A program made the position numbers and the translations under genes. Under the pieces are notes generated by a model. That model had not been told where the DNA came from. It saw only the letters and a list, made by a program, of their open reading frames with translations, and searched no databases. A stretch of 64,000 nt of DNA from Chitinophagaceae bacterium 26-R-25 (GTDB lineage: Bacteria > Bacteroidota > Bacteroidia > Chitinophagales > Chitinophagaceae): positions 186,001-250,000 of the forward strand of contig JARWSJ010000004.1 of NCBI GenBank assembly GCA_029906195.1, written 5' to 3'. Below are positions 51,829 through 60,680 of this stretch, piece after piece. Numbering within the stretch: position 1 is the stretch's first letter; each line of letters starts with the position of its first letter.

Positions 51829-53325
51829 ATGTTCGACCAACTGAAATTATATACCAACTCTGTTCTTTCATGGCTGCAGGATCAGATAGTAGCTAAAAAA
51901 ATGGACTCGCCCTTAGGCTGGCTCATCATGGCCGCCGTAGGGGTTGCGCTCGCATATGCCACTACAGTAGGCGAGGCAGTAACGGCAGTTATTGTTTGCT
52001 TTTGTGCAGTCGGTGTATTCATCGTAATACTTTGCCTTAAAAAGCCAATGTGGGGTTACTACATGGTTATTTTGATTTCCACCTTTATATCGCTGCCGGA
52101 CCGGCTAGTGCATATTCCACTGCCGTTAGGATTGTTAATTGAGGTGCTATCATACGTAGTATTCTTTGGCGTATTGGCCAAGCAATACCGCGAACGCATC
52201 AACGTAGGTGAGTTCTGGAGAAATCCCATCTCTGTTATCCTGATCATTCAGTATTCGTACTTTCTCATAGAAGCCTTCAACCCCGAAACACAGAGCCTGT
52301 TTGGATGGTCGTTGTTCTTCCGCAAGCAGCTTAGCTTCCTGATGTTTTATTACATCACTTATTTACTGCTCGACAACGAAAAAAAGATATTCGATTTTCT
52401 TGCCTTGTGGGTAGGCATTTCTTTGTTCATTGCCCTCTGGGGAATCAAGCAGCAATGGTTCGGATTTTTCGAGTTTGAAGAAAGATGGATCTATTCAGAT
52501 GCCCAAAGGGTAAACTTGTTTTTCCAAACGGGCTTCATGCGTAAATTCTCCATTCTTACAGATCCCGCCGGCTTTGGAGTGTGTATGTCGTCCACAGGCG
52601 TATTCACGTTGATCCTGGGCATAAGAAGCAACCACAAGAGAAACCGCATCCTACTCATTATCGCGGGCATTCTTATTCTGCTATCATCAAGCTATTCCGG
52701 CACACGTACGGCCAATCTTATGATCGTTGCAGGCATTGCAGCTTACGGAATATTCACCGTTAATGAAAGGAAAACGGCGGCCCTTATTGTTGCTTTCGTC
52801 TTTTTCACGGGAGCGTTGTTATTTGGTCCGTTTCAAAACAATCCCGTTGTATTCCGGATGAAATCTACCCTGGAAGGCAACAAAGATGCGTCCGCAAACA
52901 TTCGGGATTATAACAGGCACAACGTTCAGCCATACATATGGTCACATCCCTTGGGTGGAGGTATCAATACAACAGGAGCGGAGGGGCAGAATTATAATCC
53001 CTCACACTATCTCGCCAGCTATCCACCCGATAGCGGATACATGAAAATATTGGCAGAGCAGGGATGGCTGGGATATGCCATTCACATGCTTTTCTATTTT
53101 ATAGTGCTTAAAGCCGGGCTTGAAGGATTTTACAAGGCAAAAAGGCCTGAAATTAAGAACGCATATATTGCAATCACAGTTTTTTTATTTATATTATTGG
53201 TGGGGGAAATTTCCCAGATAACCAACGGTGGCTATCCCTATTCATATTTCTATTACCCATTGCTGGTTATTATTTACAAATTAATTGACTATGACACACC
53301 AACACCGGAAAAAAGCAACATATAA
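51829..53325 (+). CDS. O-antigen ligase/polymerase-family membrane protein
   Basis: The 498-residue protein has about eleven membrane helices and, before the last pair, a large periplasmic loop with HPLGGGINTTGAEGQNYNPSHYLASYPPDSGYMKILAEQGWLGY. This is the Wzy_C-type signature of WaaL ligases and Wzy polymerases. In a cluster with a Wzz-like protein a polymerase role is more likely. The 34-residue membrane protein precedes it by 11 bases, and the TolC-like gene follows by 10 bases. Confidence 0.88.
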   Translation: MFDQLKLYTNSVLSWLQDQIVAKKMDSPLGWLIMAAVGVALAYATTVGEAVTAVIVCFCAVGVFIVILCLKKPMWGYYMVILISTFISLPDRLVHIPLPLGLLIEVLSYVVFFGVLAKQYRERINVGEFWRNPISVILIIQYSYFLIEAFNPETQSLFGWSLFFRKQLSFLMFYYITYLLLDNEKKIFDFLALWVGISLFIALWGIKQQWFGFFEFEERWIYSDAQRVNLFFQTGFMRKFSILTDPAGFGVCMSSTGVFTLILGIRSNHKRNRILLIIAGILILLSSSYSGTRTANLMIVAGIAAYGIFTVNERKTAALIVAFVFFTGALLFGPFQNNPVVFRMKSTLEGNKDASANIRDYNRHNVQPYIWSHPLGGGINTTGAEGQNYNPSHYLASYPPDSGYMKILAEQGWLGYAIHMLFYFIVLKAGLEGFYKAKRPEIKNAYIAITVFLFILLVGEISQITNGGYPYSYFYYPLLVIIYKLIDYDTPTPEKSNI

Positions 53326-53335
53326 ATACCGTGTT

Positions 53336-54070
53336 ATGAAAAGAACATTAGGCTTACTTCTTGTATCCTTTGGATTGTTTGTTAGTGGATTTGCTCAGAA
53401 AAAGCAGAGCTCTTCCGCTGGTAATAGCACTTACCTCACTGCGGACACTACGAAGAAAACTGGCATTCGCGAAAAGCTGGTGCAACTGGCCATTCAAAAT
53501 CCTACATATGAAGTGGTCGACAGAAAAGTAACAATAGCAGATCAGGAATTGAGCAGAACAAAAACTAAGGTACTTGGAGTGGTAACTCTTTCCGGTAACT
53601 TAAACGAATTCTCTATCAACCCACCTAAAAACGGCTACAACACCTTGTACCCGAGATACAATATCGGCGCCACTTTGCCGCTGGATCTGTTCATTACAAG
53701 AAGCAGGGACATCAGGATCGCTAAAGAAAATCTTGGTATAGCACAGGCAGAAAGAAACGAACGCTACCGCATTATCAAAGCGCAGGTACTCACTGCCTAC
53801 GAAGATTATTTGCTGGCAAAACAAAAACTGGAATTTCAAAGCCAGATCACACAAGACGCTTTCCAGGAATATAAACAACAGGAAAGAGATTTTTCTGACG
53901 GCATCATAGAGCAAAAAGAGTACAACGCAGGATTTAAAAAATGGACACAGGAGCAATCTCAAAAAATTGAAATGCAGCGCAACCTCAACGTCATCAAACT
54001 TGAACTGGAAGCCATGATAGGCATGCCGTTTGATGAATTGCTTGCCGGTTATGAGAGAGACAAACGATAG
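53336..54070 (+). CDS. Half-size TolC-family outer-membrane protein
   Basis: I start at ATG 53336, because it gives a signal peptide (MKRTLGLLLVSFGLFVSGFAQ) and lies 10 bases after the preceding stop. The 244-residue protein matches about one half of a TolC repeat: strands VVTLSGNLNEFS and YNIGATLPLDLF, then long helices (AKENLGIAQAERNERYRIIKAQVLTAYEDYLLAKQKLEFQSQ and QERDFSDGIIEQKEYNAGFKKW), ending with LELEAMIGMPFDELL. Classical TolC proteins have about 450 residues and two repeats. A six-fold assembly of half-size units instead of a trimer is a possible explanation (inference). Confidence 0.8.
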   Translation: MKRTLGLLLVSFGLFVSGFAQKKQSSSAGNSTYLTADTTKKTGIREKLVQLAIQNPTYEVVDRKVTIADQELSRTKTKVLGVVTLSGNLNEFSINPPKNGYNTLYPRYNIGATLPLDLFITRSRDIRIAKENLGIAQAERNERYRIIKAQVLTAYEDYLLAKQKLEFQSQITQDAFQEYKQQERDFSDGIIEQKEYNAGFKKWTQEQSQKIEMQRNLNVIKLELEAMIGMPFDELLAGYERDKR

Positions 54071-54198
54071 CCAATTAATAATTAAGAATTAATAGGTGCG
54101 ACACGCTGCATTTATTTATGCTTAGGAATTTTGCAAGAAACAAAGAGTCAAGTCAAGTGAACGAATCATTTTCATTCATATAAAAAACATCAGGCTGG

Positions 54199-54236
54199 TT
54201 GTTTTTGACTTTTGACTTTTTCTTTTTGACTTAACA
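54199..54236. repeat. Word-repeat half-element (TTTTGACTTTTGAC words)
   Basis: An array of TTTTGACTTTTGACTTTTTC words directly upstream of the next gene. A weak partner of GAGTCAAGTCAAGTG words lies at 54147-54161. Short AATTAATAATTAAGAATTAATA words lie at 54073-54097. Confidence 0.6.
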
Positions 54237-54264
54237 TTCAACCCTTCATTCCCTTAAAATAGCA

Positions 54265-55812
54265 ATGAAAAAATATAGTCCTTTTTTAGTTTGTGCCGCG
54301 TTACTGCTGGTGTTTGTTGCTTTATTGGAGTTGCAGGCGCTTCACAGAACCGACGGCCATTTTTGTTATCCTTTAGATGACGCTTTTATTCACATGTCAG
54401 TAGCGAAAAACCTCGCTGTGAGCCATGTGTGGGGCGTTTCAAAAAGTGGATGGGTGTCAACGTCATCCTCTCCTTTTTACACCTTAGTGCTTACGTTAAG
54501 CTATATCATTGCAGGTGTAAACATTTACTCTCCATTCATCATTAGCCTGCTGGGCGGTATACTGGTCATGTATGCATTGTCGAGAGAATTGAACAACAAC
54601 AGCACTCTCAGCAATCAACAGAAGATCCTGGTAATGATCGTTACAATGATACTCGCGGTGATTCCATCCTTATCATTATCAGGAATGGAGCACACATTGC
54701 AGATATCATTCACCTTGTTCTTTGTGCATGCTGCAGCTTCATACATTGTTTCAGACGACAAAAAGAAATCGTTTTGGCCCGTTGCAATGTTAGCGGCCCT
54801 GATGGTATTTACACGATATGAAAATGTGTTTTTGGTTGGATCAGTTTGTGGAATATTATTGTTGAGAAAGAGAATCGCTCCTGCATTTCTTATCGGCGCA
54901 GCAAGCATTGTACCCGTTGTATTGTTTGGCATTTTCTTTTACAGCAAGGGAGGATTCCCAATACCGAATTCGGTGTTGATCAAAGGAAACACAAACTTTA
55001 AATCCATAGCGGGCGGTCAGTTGTCATTACCTGCATTGTCGATGAGCCTTGGCGGTATTTTGATTGTTGCATGTCTGGTTGCATACGATAGAATTAAAAG
55101 AGGTTTGTACGATCGCGATTTTTATCTCGTTGCAATATTCATCATCACAACTTTCTTTCATAGCGTGTTTGCCCAGTTCGGTTGGTTCTTCCGCTACGAA
55201 GCCTATTTGATTGTATTGGCAGTTTCTCAGTTATTGAAAATGTTCCTGCAGGAGTTTAATTGGAAGGAGTGGAGAAAACCTGCAACGTTGATTTTTGGGG
55301 CGTTCACCATCATCATGTGTTCGAATTTAGTGCTGCGTGTAGCCAATGCACAACGCAAAACAGCAGGGGCCATTCACAATATTTATGACCAGCAATACCA
55401 GATGGGGAAATTTGTAGAAGAATATTACAACGGCCAGGCCATTGCTGCGAACGACATTGGTGCGATCAGTTATTTTGGTGATATCAAAACCCTTGACCTT
55501 TGGGGCCTTGCCAACAATGAAGTAACAAAAGCACGCAAAGACAATTATTACAACACCGCTTTCTTGCGCGAGTTGGTAAAAAAGAATGATGCCAAACTCA
55601 TCATGATTTACGATTCATGGTTCAAGCCGGATATCTCTGAAGATTGGGTGAAAGTGGCAAGATGGTATTTGCCTTATAATGTTATTTGCGGAGATGATAT
55701 GGTTACGTTCTATGCGCCTAACGCGGCGGCGGCTGGCATGCTAAAGCAAAATCTTTTGCAGTATGCAGAATTGCATTTACCGAAGGAGAACAGGGTGGAG
55801 TATTACAGGTAG
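54265..55812 (+). CDS. GT-C type membrane glycosyltransferase
   Basis: The 515-residue protein has about eleven membrane helices. The first periplasmic loop has PLDDAFIHMSVAKNLA, the double-Asp motif (LDDA) that binds metal and donor in GT-C enzymes using polyprenyl-phosphate sugars, and the C-terminal half is soluble. It would add sugars on the periplasmic side. It is 194 bases after the TolC-like gene, with a repeat half-element between, so it may have its own promoter. The stop codon TAG is formed by the repeat word AGGTAGCCAGTGG. Confidence 0.78.
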   Translation: MKKYSPFLVCAALLLVFVALLELQALHRTDGHFCYPLDDAFIHMSVAKNLAVSHVWGVSKSGWVSTSSSPFYTLVLTLSYIIAGVNIYSPFIISLLGGILVMYALSRELNNNSTLSNQQKILVMIVTMILAVIPSLSLSGMEHTLQISFTLFFVHAAASYIVSDDKKKSFWPVAMLAALMVFTRYENVFLVGSVCGILLLRKRIAPAFLIGAASIVPVVLFGIFFYSKGGFPIPNSVLIKGNTNFKSIAGGQLSLPALSMSLGGILIVACLVAYDRIKRGLYDRDFYLVAIFIITTFFHSVFAQFGWFFRYEAYLIVLAVSQLLKMFLQEFNWKEWRKPATLIFGAFTIIMCSNLVLRVANAQRKTAGAIHNIYDQQYQMGKFVEEYYNGQAIAANDIGAISYFGDIKTLDLWGLANNEVTKARKDNYYNTAFLRELVKKNDAKLIMIYDSWFKPDISEDWVKVARWYLPYNVICGDDMVTFYAPNAAAAGMLKQNLLQYAELHLPKENRVEYYR

Positions 55813-55989
55813 CCAGTGGCCAGTAGCCGGATGCCAGTGGAGAAACTAAAATCGAAATAAGGGCGTTAAAATAAAAGAAAAAGGAAGCATTATTTGTAGT
55901 GCTTCCTTTTTTATAATAAGTATTGAACAAAGTTCAGGGTCTCAAATCAGAAGCCATACTGGCTACTGGAAACCGGATACCGGCTACCG
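55807..55989. repeat. Inverted word-repeat element flanking a terminator (GCCAGTGGCCAGTAGCC words)
   Basis: Left arm 55807-55840 contains the stop codon of the preceding gene. Right arm 55954-55989 (GCCATACTGGCTACTGG type) ends at the stop of the convergent pseudouridine synthase gene. A terminator hairpin lies between. Confidence 0.88.
55878..55913. terminator. Bidirectional terminator between convergent genes
   Basis: AAAAAGGAAGCA pairs perfectly with TGCTTCCTTTTT over a 10-base loop, with T-runs on both strands. Confidence 0.92.
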
Positions 55990-55991
55990 CC

Positions 55992-56702
55992 TCAGTTCCA
56001 CTTCTCCAACTGATTCAACGTCGCTCTCATATCCTTTGGCACCGCGGCTTCCAGCACATGTTCGTTTCCTTCTTCATCTTTTACGACCAGTTTTTGCGCA
56101 TGCAAAGCAAGACGATTCAGCAAAGGTTTTTCTTCCAACACATCCTTGCCCAGTTTAAATTTTTTCTTAATTGCAGAAAGCAAAACGGGATGGCCATCAC
56201 CATACGTTTCGTCACAAACAATAGCGTGACCAAGGTGTTTCATATGCACACGGATCTGGTGTGTACGCCCCGTGAAGATTTGAAACTGCATCCATGAATA
56301 ATTATTAAACTCCTGCAACACCTGATACGCAGTTTGTGATGCCTTACCTTTTCTATTGGTAGTCATCACGCCCTTCTTTACAGGGTGCTCGATGATTGGC
56401 ATGTCGATAAGACCGCTTGGTACAGACAATCTTCCCAACACCAAACCAACATAAAACTTCTCTGTTTCACGTTGTTCAAATTGTTGCGAAAGATGTTTGT
56501 GCGTTTGCTCATTCTTCGCAAAAACAATCACACCGCTTGTGTCCTTATCAAGACGGTGAACGGTAAAAATTTGTCCGTATTTATCGAGTAAAATATCTTT
56601 TAAAGAAACTTCGGATTGCATTCTGTCCGGCACAGATAAAAGGCCCGAAGGTTTGTTAACAGCAATAAAATTGTCGTTCTCAAAAATAATTTCCAGCTTC
56701 AT
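55992..56702 (-). CDS. RluA-family pseudouridine synthase
   Basis: The 236-residue protein has the RluA catalytic motif with Asp in VHRLDKDTSGVIVFAKN, the start LEIIFENDNFIAVNKPSGLLSVP, and the closing EFNNYSWMQFQIFTGRTHQIRVHMKHLGHAIVCDETYG. No S4 domain is present, so it resembles the small RluA group that modifies 23S rRNA or tRNA. The exact target uridine cannot be read from sequence. It is the second gene after the RsuA/RluB-like gene on the same strand, separated by a word-repeat element. Confidence 0.92.
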   Translation of the reverse strand: MKLEIIFENDNFIAVNKPSGLLSVPDRMQSEVSLKDILLDKYGQIFTVHRLDKDTSGVIVFAKNEQTHKHLSQQFEQRETEKFYVGLVLGRLSVPSGLIDMPIIEHPVKKGVMTTNRKGKASQTAYQVLQEFNNYSWMQFQIFTGRTHQIRVHMKHLGHAIVCDETYGDGHPVLLSAIKKKFKLGKDVLEEKPLLNRLALHAQKLVVKDEEGNEHVLEAAVPKDMRATLNQLEKWN

Positions 56703-56705
56703 GTT

Positions 56706-56800
56706 AAATCAAAATTCAAAATTAAAAATTCAAAAGGGCAGTCATCCATAATCATCAAGCACTAAAGCTTTTGATTTTTGAATTTTTACTTTTGACCTTT
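56706..56800. repeat. Inverted word-repeat element (AAAATTCAAAATTAAAAATTC words)
   Basis: Left arm 56706-56737, right arm 56766-56800, 28-base loop. The right arm encodes the stop and the last codons of the RluB-like gene (GQK-stop from GGTCAAAAGTAA). Confidence 0.85.
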
Positions 56801-57937
56801 TTTCACTGATCTGTTGAAATGTTTAAGTGTTCTGACTTCTTTTTCGTTTAGTAAACGGAATTTACCGCGGTTCACATTTTTCTTTGTAAGACCTGCATAC
56901 ATAACACGATCCAGACCTTTCACATCATATTTCAGATGTTCAAAAATGCGGCGCACGATACGATTTCTGCCACTGTGAATTTCGATGCCGATAACAGATT
57001 TGTCTTTTGGATCAACATAACCCAAAGCATCCGGAGCAATAAAACCATCTTCCAGTGTGAGACCAGCAGCAATGCTGTCGAAATCGTTTTTAGTAAGAGG
57101 TTTGTCAAGTGTTACCTCGTATATTTTTTTGATCTCGTGGCTTGGGTGGCTAAGCGTCTGTGCAAGATCACCATCGTTTGTAAGCAGTAAAACACCAGAG
57201 GTATTTCTGTCTAGTCTGCCAACAGGATAAACACGTTCTTCTGTAGCTGTTCTGATCAATTGCAACACCGTTTTTCTTCCCTGCGGATCATCAGTTGTAG
57301 TAATGTAATCTTTTGGCTTGTTCAACAAGATGTAAACGAGATTCTTTGTAGGAATAACTTTTTTGCCATTCACTTTGATTACATCTTTCTCGCCAAGTTT
57401 GTAACCCGGTTCGGTAACCACTTTCCCATTCACTTCTACCTTTCCTTCTTTCACCAAAGTAGCCGCATCTCTGCGTGAACACACACCACCATGCGCAATG
57501 TATTTGTTCAACGGCATTCCGGCATGGTTGCCCATGATCTCTTCCTGCACATCTTTATTGCCGGCAGCGGGAACAACTTTTGCTTTTACATCAGTATTTT
57601 TTGAAATGGAGATTTTGCCTGTTGGTTTTTGAGGCTTTGCATTATTAGTAACAGGCTCGGCGGCTTTCTTAAATTTTGCGTCTTTGGGATTCTTTGCGTT
57701 TCCGCCTTTAAGCGCCCTGATCTCTTCTTTACTTACTTTAGGCGATCCGGAAGCGGCAAGGCCAGCTTTCTTCAGTTCGTACGCCTCAGCTTTCTGCTTT
57801 CTCTTGTCTTCGAAGTGTTTGTCAATAGCTGCAGCTCTTTCTTTTTTAGCCGCTTTTCTGTCTTGCTTGTACTTTTCTTTTACAGTACCCGCTTTTTTCT
57901 TGTTGATAAATTTCTCGAACTGTGAAATTCTTCCCAT
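56786..57937 (-). CDS. RsuA/RluB-family pseudouridine synthase with long basic N-terminal extension
   Basis: Residues about 139-383 are a normal RluB-type enzyme: the S4 domain (MPLNKYIAHGGVCSRRDAATLVKEGKVEVNGKVV) and the catalytic region with Asp in YPVGRLDRNTSGVLLLTNDGDLA and SGRNRIVRRIFEHL. The first 135 residues are Lys/Ala-rich and low in complexity (EKYKQDRKAAKKERAAAIDK, KNPKDAKFKKAAEP), probably disordered and RNA-binding. It makes pseudouridine in 23S rRNA. The start at 57937 follows MGRISQFEKFINKKK, typical for this phylum. Confidence 0.9.
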   Translation of the reverse strand: MGRISQFEKFINKKKAGTVKEKYKQDRKAAKKERAAAIDKHFEDKRKQKAEAYELKKAGLAASGSPKVSKEEIRALKGGNAKNPKDAKFKKAAEPVTNNAKPQKPTGKISISKNTDVKAKVVPAAGNKDVQEEIMGNHAGMPLNKYIAHGGVCSRRDAATLVKEGKVEVNGKVVTEPGYKLGEKDVIKVNGKKVIPTKNLVYILLNKPKDYITTTDDPQGRKTVLQLIRTATEERVYPVGRLDRNTSGVLLLTNDGDLAQTLSHPSHEIKKIYEVTLDKPLTKNDFDSIAAGLTLEDGFIAPDALGYVDPKDKSVIGIEIHSGRNRIVRRIFEHLKYDVKGLDRVMYAGLTKKNVNRGKFRLLNEKEVRTLKHFNRSVKKGQK

Positions 57938-57973
57938 GATTTTAAAGTTTGCTGTTTTTCAACAGTAGTTATG

Positions 57974-58050
57974 AAAGTAAAAATTCAAAAGTAATAATTC
58001 AAAAATGGGACACCCCCTTTTGACTTTTACCTTTTGAATTTTGATTTGCT
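57974..58050. repeat. Inverted word-repeat element (AAAATTCAAAAGTAATAATTC words)
   Basis: Left arm 57974-58008, right arm 58018-58050, with a loop of about 10 bases. The right arm ends at the base next to the rlmN stop. Confidence 0.85.
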
Positions 58051-59106
58051 CTAAACGTCAACCTCTTTATTCGCCAATTGTCCGCATGCCGCATCAATGT
58101 CTTTGCCACGGCTTCTGCGCAGGCGCACGTTCACGCGATGTTTCTCGAGATAATGCATGAACTTGTCTGTAGTAGCTTCATCGGGTTTGCTGAATTGTGC
58201 AAGATCAATTGGATTGTACTCGATGATATTGATAAGATCTGCAGGTACCTGGCGATAAATCTTGATCAACTCATCTGCGTCTTGTAATGAATCGTTGAAA
58301 TTGTTGAAGAGGATATATTCAAACGTGATCTCGTTACCGGTTTGCTGATAAAAATAATTCAGCGCGTCGATCAATGATTTGATGTTGTTGGTATCGTTGA
58401 TTGGCATGATCTGGTGGCGTTTATCATCATTCGCCGCGTGAAGCGACAATGCCAGTTTAAAACGCACTTTGTCATCACCCAGCTGCCTGATCATTTTTGC
58501 AACGCCTGCAGTTGAAACCGTAATACGGCGAGGACTCATGCCGAGACCATCTTCCGCAGAAATTCTTTCAATTGCTTTCAACACGTTTTTATAGTTCAGC
58601 AAAGGTTCACCCATGCCCATAAAAACGATGTTGCTCAGCTTTTTGCCATGCACACGTTCTGCCTGCTGGTTGATTAAAACAACCTCATCATATATTTCGT
58701 CGTAAGTCAAATTACGCTTGCGGTCCATATAGCCCGTTGCGCAAAATTTGCAACTTAAAGAACATCCAATTTGTGAAGATACACAGGCGGTTTGCCTGTT
58801 TTCTGTAGGAATCAAAACGCCTTCCACCAAATGACCGTCAGTTGTTCTGAAACGGCTTTTCACTGTACCGTCGGCGCTGTATTGTGTCGCATCCACTGTC
58901 AATGCCGGTAAAGAGAAGTGCTCAGAAAGTTTGACACGAAGCTCTTTACTCAGGTTTGTCATTGCATCGAAAGTGTGCGCGTGTTTAAGCCAAATCCACT
59001 CGTAAACCTGATTCGCCCTGAACTTTTTCTCCCCCATTTCCTCAAAATACTGCGTCAATTCATCCTGCGATAAATGACGAATATTCTTCTTGTCTGTATT
59101 TAACAT
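58051..59106 (-). CDS. rlmN: Dual-specificity 23S rRNA/tRNA methyltransferase RlmN
   Basis: I start at ATG 59106 (MLNTDKKNIRHLSQDELTQYF), because the extension before it is translated spacer. The 351-residue radical SAM enzyme has the cluster motif CSLSCKFCATGYMDR (CxxxCxxC), GMGEPLLNYKNVLKAIE, and ITVSTAGVAKMIRQL, with a Cys close to the end (AACGQLANK) as the methyl-carrying residue. It methylates A2503 of 23S rRNA at C2. Length and motifs are normal. Confidence 0.96.
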   Translation of the reverse strand: MLNTDKKNIRHLSQDELTQYFEEMGEKKFRANQVYEWIWLKHAHTFDAMTNLSKELRVKLSEHFSLPALTVDATQYSADGTVKSRFRTTDGHLVEGVLIPTENRQTACVSSQIGCSLSCKFCATGYMDRKRNLTYDEIYDEVVLINQQAERVHGKKLSNIVFMGMGEPLLNYKNVLKAIERISAEDGLGMSPRRITVSTAGVAKMIRQLGDDKVRFKLALSLHAANDDKRHQIMPINDTNNIKSLIDALNYFYQQTGNEITFEYILFNNFNDSLQDADELIKIYRQVPADLINIIEYNPIDLAQFSKPDEATTDKFMHYLEKHRVNVRLRRSRGKDIDAACGQLANKEVDV

Positions 59107-59150
59107 CGTGCAAAGGTACGATAAAAGGGGCGGAGGGTCAAGGAGCACCT

Positions 59151-59343
59151 GGTCAAAAGTCAAAATTAAAAAGTTAAAAGAGCGGCTGACTTTTCAGCAA
59201 CTATATTTGCATATGATTTTCTTCAAAAAGGAGGTTTATTAGTTGACTCACAATAGCTTGAATAGCAATGAGTCGATTCAAACTATAAGCAAATCAATGA
59301 AATTTGGAGCCTTTTTGACTTTTTAATTTTGACTTTTAACTTC
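59151..59343. repeat. Inverted word-repeat element in a divergent promoter region (TCAAAAGTCAAAATTAAAAAG words)
   Basis: Left arm 59151-59180, right arm 59311-59343, about 130 bases apart. Both arms sit near gene starts: rlmN on the left, the thiolase ATG 3 bases after the right arm. The right arm contains a perfect -7 element. Confidence 0.8.
59303..59331 (+). promoter_or_regulatory. Promoter of the thiolase gene inside the repeat arm
   Basis: TTTG (59303-59306), 17 bases, TAATTTTG (59324-59331): both elements match the Bacteroidota consensus. The leader would be only about 8 bases. Confidence 0.6.
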
Positions 59344-59345
59344 CC

Positions 59346-60539
59346 ATGAAACCAGTTTACATAATCGACGCAGTTCGAACCCCTATAGGCAAATATGGCG
59401 GCATTTTAGCAAATGTGAGAGCAGATGATATGTTGGCGCATACCATTAAGGAATTGATGAAGCGCCAGTCAAATGTTCCGTTACAGGCCATTGAAGACGT
59501 AATCGCCGGGGATGCCAACCAGGCGGGAGAGGATTGCCGCGATGTGGCGAGAATGGCTGTTTTGCTGGCCGGTTTCCCCGTATCTGTGGGGGGCAATACT
59601 GTAAACAGACTTTGCGGCTCAGGCATGCAGGCCATTATGGACGCGGCCCGCGCCATCATGTGCAATGAAGGCGACATTTACATTGCCGGAGGCGTGGAAA
59701 GCATGACCAGGGCACCCTTCATTTTATCAAAAGGAGAGGGCTCATGGAACAGAGCGCAGGAAATGCACGATTCGACCATCGGATGGCGCTTTACCAATAA
59801 AAAACTCGCCGAAATGTATTACCCTTATAACATGGGCGAAACAGCGGAAAATGTGGCGCAACAATGGAACATTTCACGGGAAGAACAGGACCTTTTCGCC
59901 TACGCTTCGCAAATAAAATACGAGAAAGCTTTGGCCGCCGGTAAATGGGAAGATGAGATCATCGGCATAGATATTTCAACATCCCGCAAGCCGGAAATAG
60001 TTTGTAAAGACGAACCGCCAAGATCAACCACTTTGGAAAGACTGGCAGCATTAAAACCTGCATTTGTAAAAAACGGAACAGTAACTGTCGGCAATTCCTC
60101 CTCCATAAATGACGGCGCTTCGGCCTTGTTATTGGCGAGTGCAGAGGCAGTTGAAGCGTTCCGTTTGAGGCCAATGGCAAAAATTGTTTCAATGGCCATT
60201 GCAGGTGTTGATCCTTCAGTAATGGGTATTGCGCCCGTTCCTGCAACGCAGAAGGCCTTACAACGAGCCAATCTTACCATGAAGGATATTAACATCGCAG
60301 AAATGAATGAGGCTTTTGCTTCCCAAAGTATTGCCTGCATGCGTGAGCTGGGACTTGATCAAAGCATTGTAAATGTAAACGGAGGCGCAATCGCATTGGG
60401 AAATCCTTTAGGTACGAGCGGCGCAAGAATTGTTACTACGTTGGTGCACGAAATGTTCAGATCACAACTTCGTTATGGGTTGGCGTCTGCGTGCGTGGGA
60501 ATAGGGCAGGGCACAGCGATGATCGTGGAGCGCATGTGA
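59346..60539 (+). CDS. Thiolase, PcaF/PaaJ-like, with changed active-site His
   Basis: The 397-residue protein has the thiolase nucleophile Cys90 (NRLCGSGMQAI), the NEAF motif, and Cys383 in the CVGIGQG end. HDSTIGWRFTNKKLAEMYYPYNMGETAENVA resembles the beta-ketoadipyl-CoA thiolases of aromatic degradation (PcaF, PaaJ) more than acetoacetyl-CoA thiolase. The conserved GHPLG motif reads GNPLG, with Asn353 for the catalytic His; the codon AAT (60402-60404) differs from CAT by one base. No other degradation genes are adjacent. It may act with reduced or altered activity. Confidence 0.88.
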   Translation: MKPVYIIDAVRTPIGKYGGILANVRADDMLAHTIKELMKRQSNVPLQAIEDVIAGDANQAGEDCRDVARMAVLLAGFPVSVGGNTVNRLCGSGMQAIMDAARAIMCNEGDIYIAGGVESMTRAPFILSKGEGSWNRAQEMHDSTIGWRFTNKKLAEMYYPYNMGETAENVAQQWNISREEQDLFAYASQIKYEKALAAGKWEDEIIGIDISTSRKPEIVCKDEPPRSTTLERLAALKPAFVKNGTVTVGNSSSINDGASALLLASAEAVEAFRLRPMAKIVSMAIAGVDPSVMGIAPVPATQKALQRANLTMKDINIAEMNEAFASQSIACMRELGLDQSIVNVNGGAIALGNPLGTSGARIVTTLVHEMFRSQLRYGLASACVGIGQGTAMIVERM

Positions 60540-60541
60540 GA

Positions 60542-60677
60542 GAAGAACGCAGATACTCATGATTTTCATGATTTGTTATGATGTTATCTTAAATAGAAAA
60601 GGCGTCGAAACAATCGACGCCTTTTGCTTTATAGATATTTTAAAAATCATGTCAAATCATGAAAATCTGCGTTCCTA
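60542..60677. repeat. Inverted repeat flanking a terminator (CATGATTTTCATGATTTG words)
   Basis: Left arm 60542-60580 begins 3 bases after the thiolase stop (GAACGCAGATACTCATG). Right arm 60642-60677 is the complement type (ATCATGAAAATCTGCGTTC) and ends close to the hisS stop. A terminator hairpin lies between. Confidence 0.85.
60597..60628. terminator. Bidirectional terminator between thiolase gene and hisS
   Basis: AAAAGGCGTCGA pairs perfectly with TCGACGCCTTTT over a 5-base loop. Confidence 0.92.
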
Positions 60678-60680
60678 TTC

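Noticed and set aside
59371-59385. tRNA-like T-arm sequence (GTTCGAACCCC)
   Set aside because: It lies inside the thiolase coding sequence in frame and no cloverleaf can be drawn around it.
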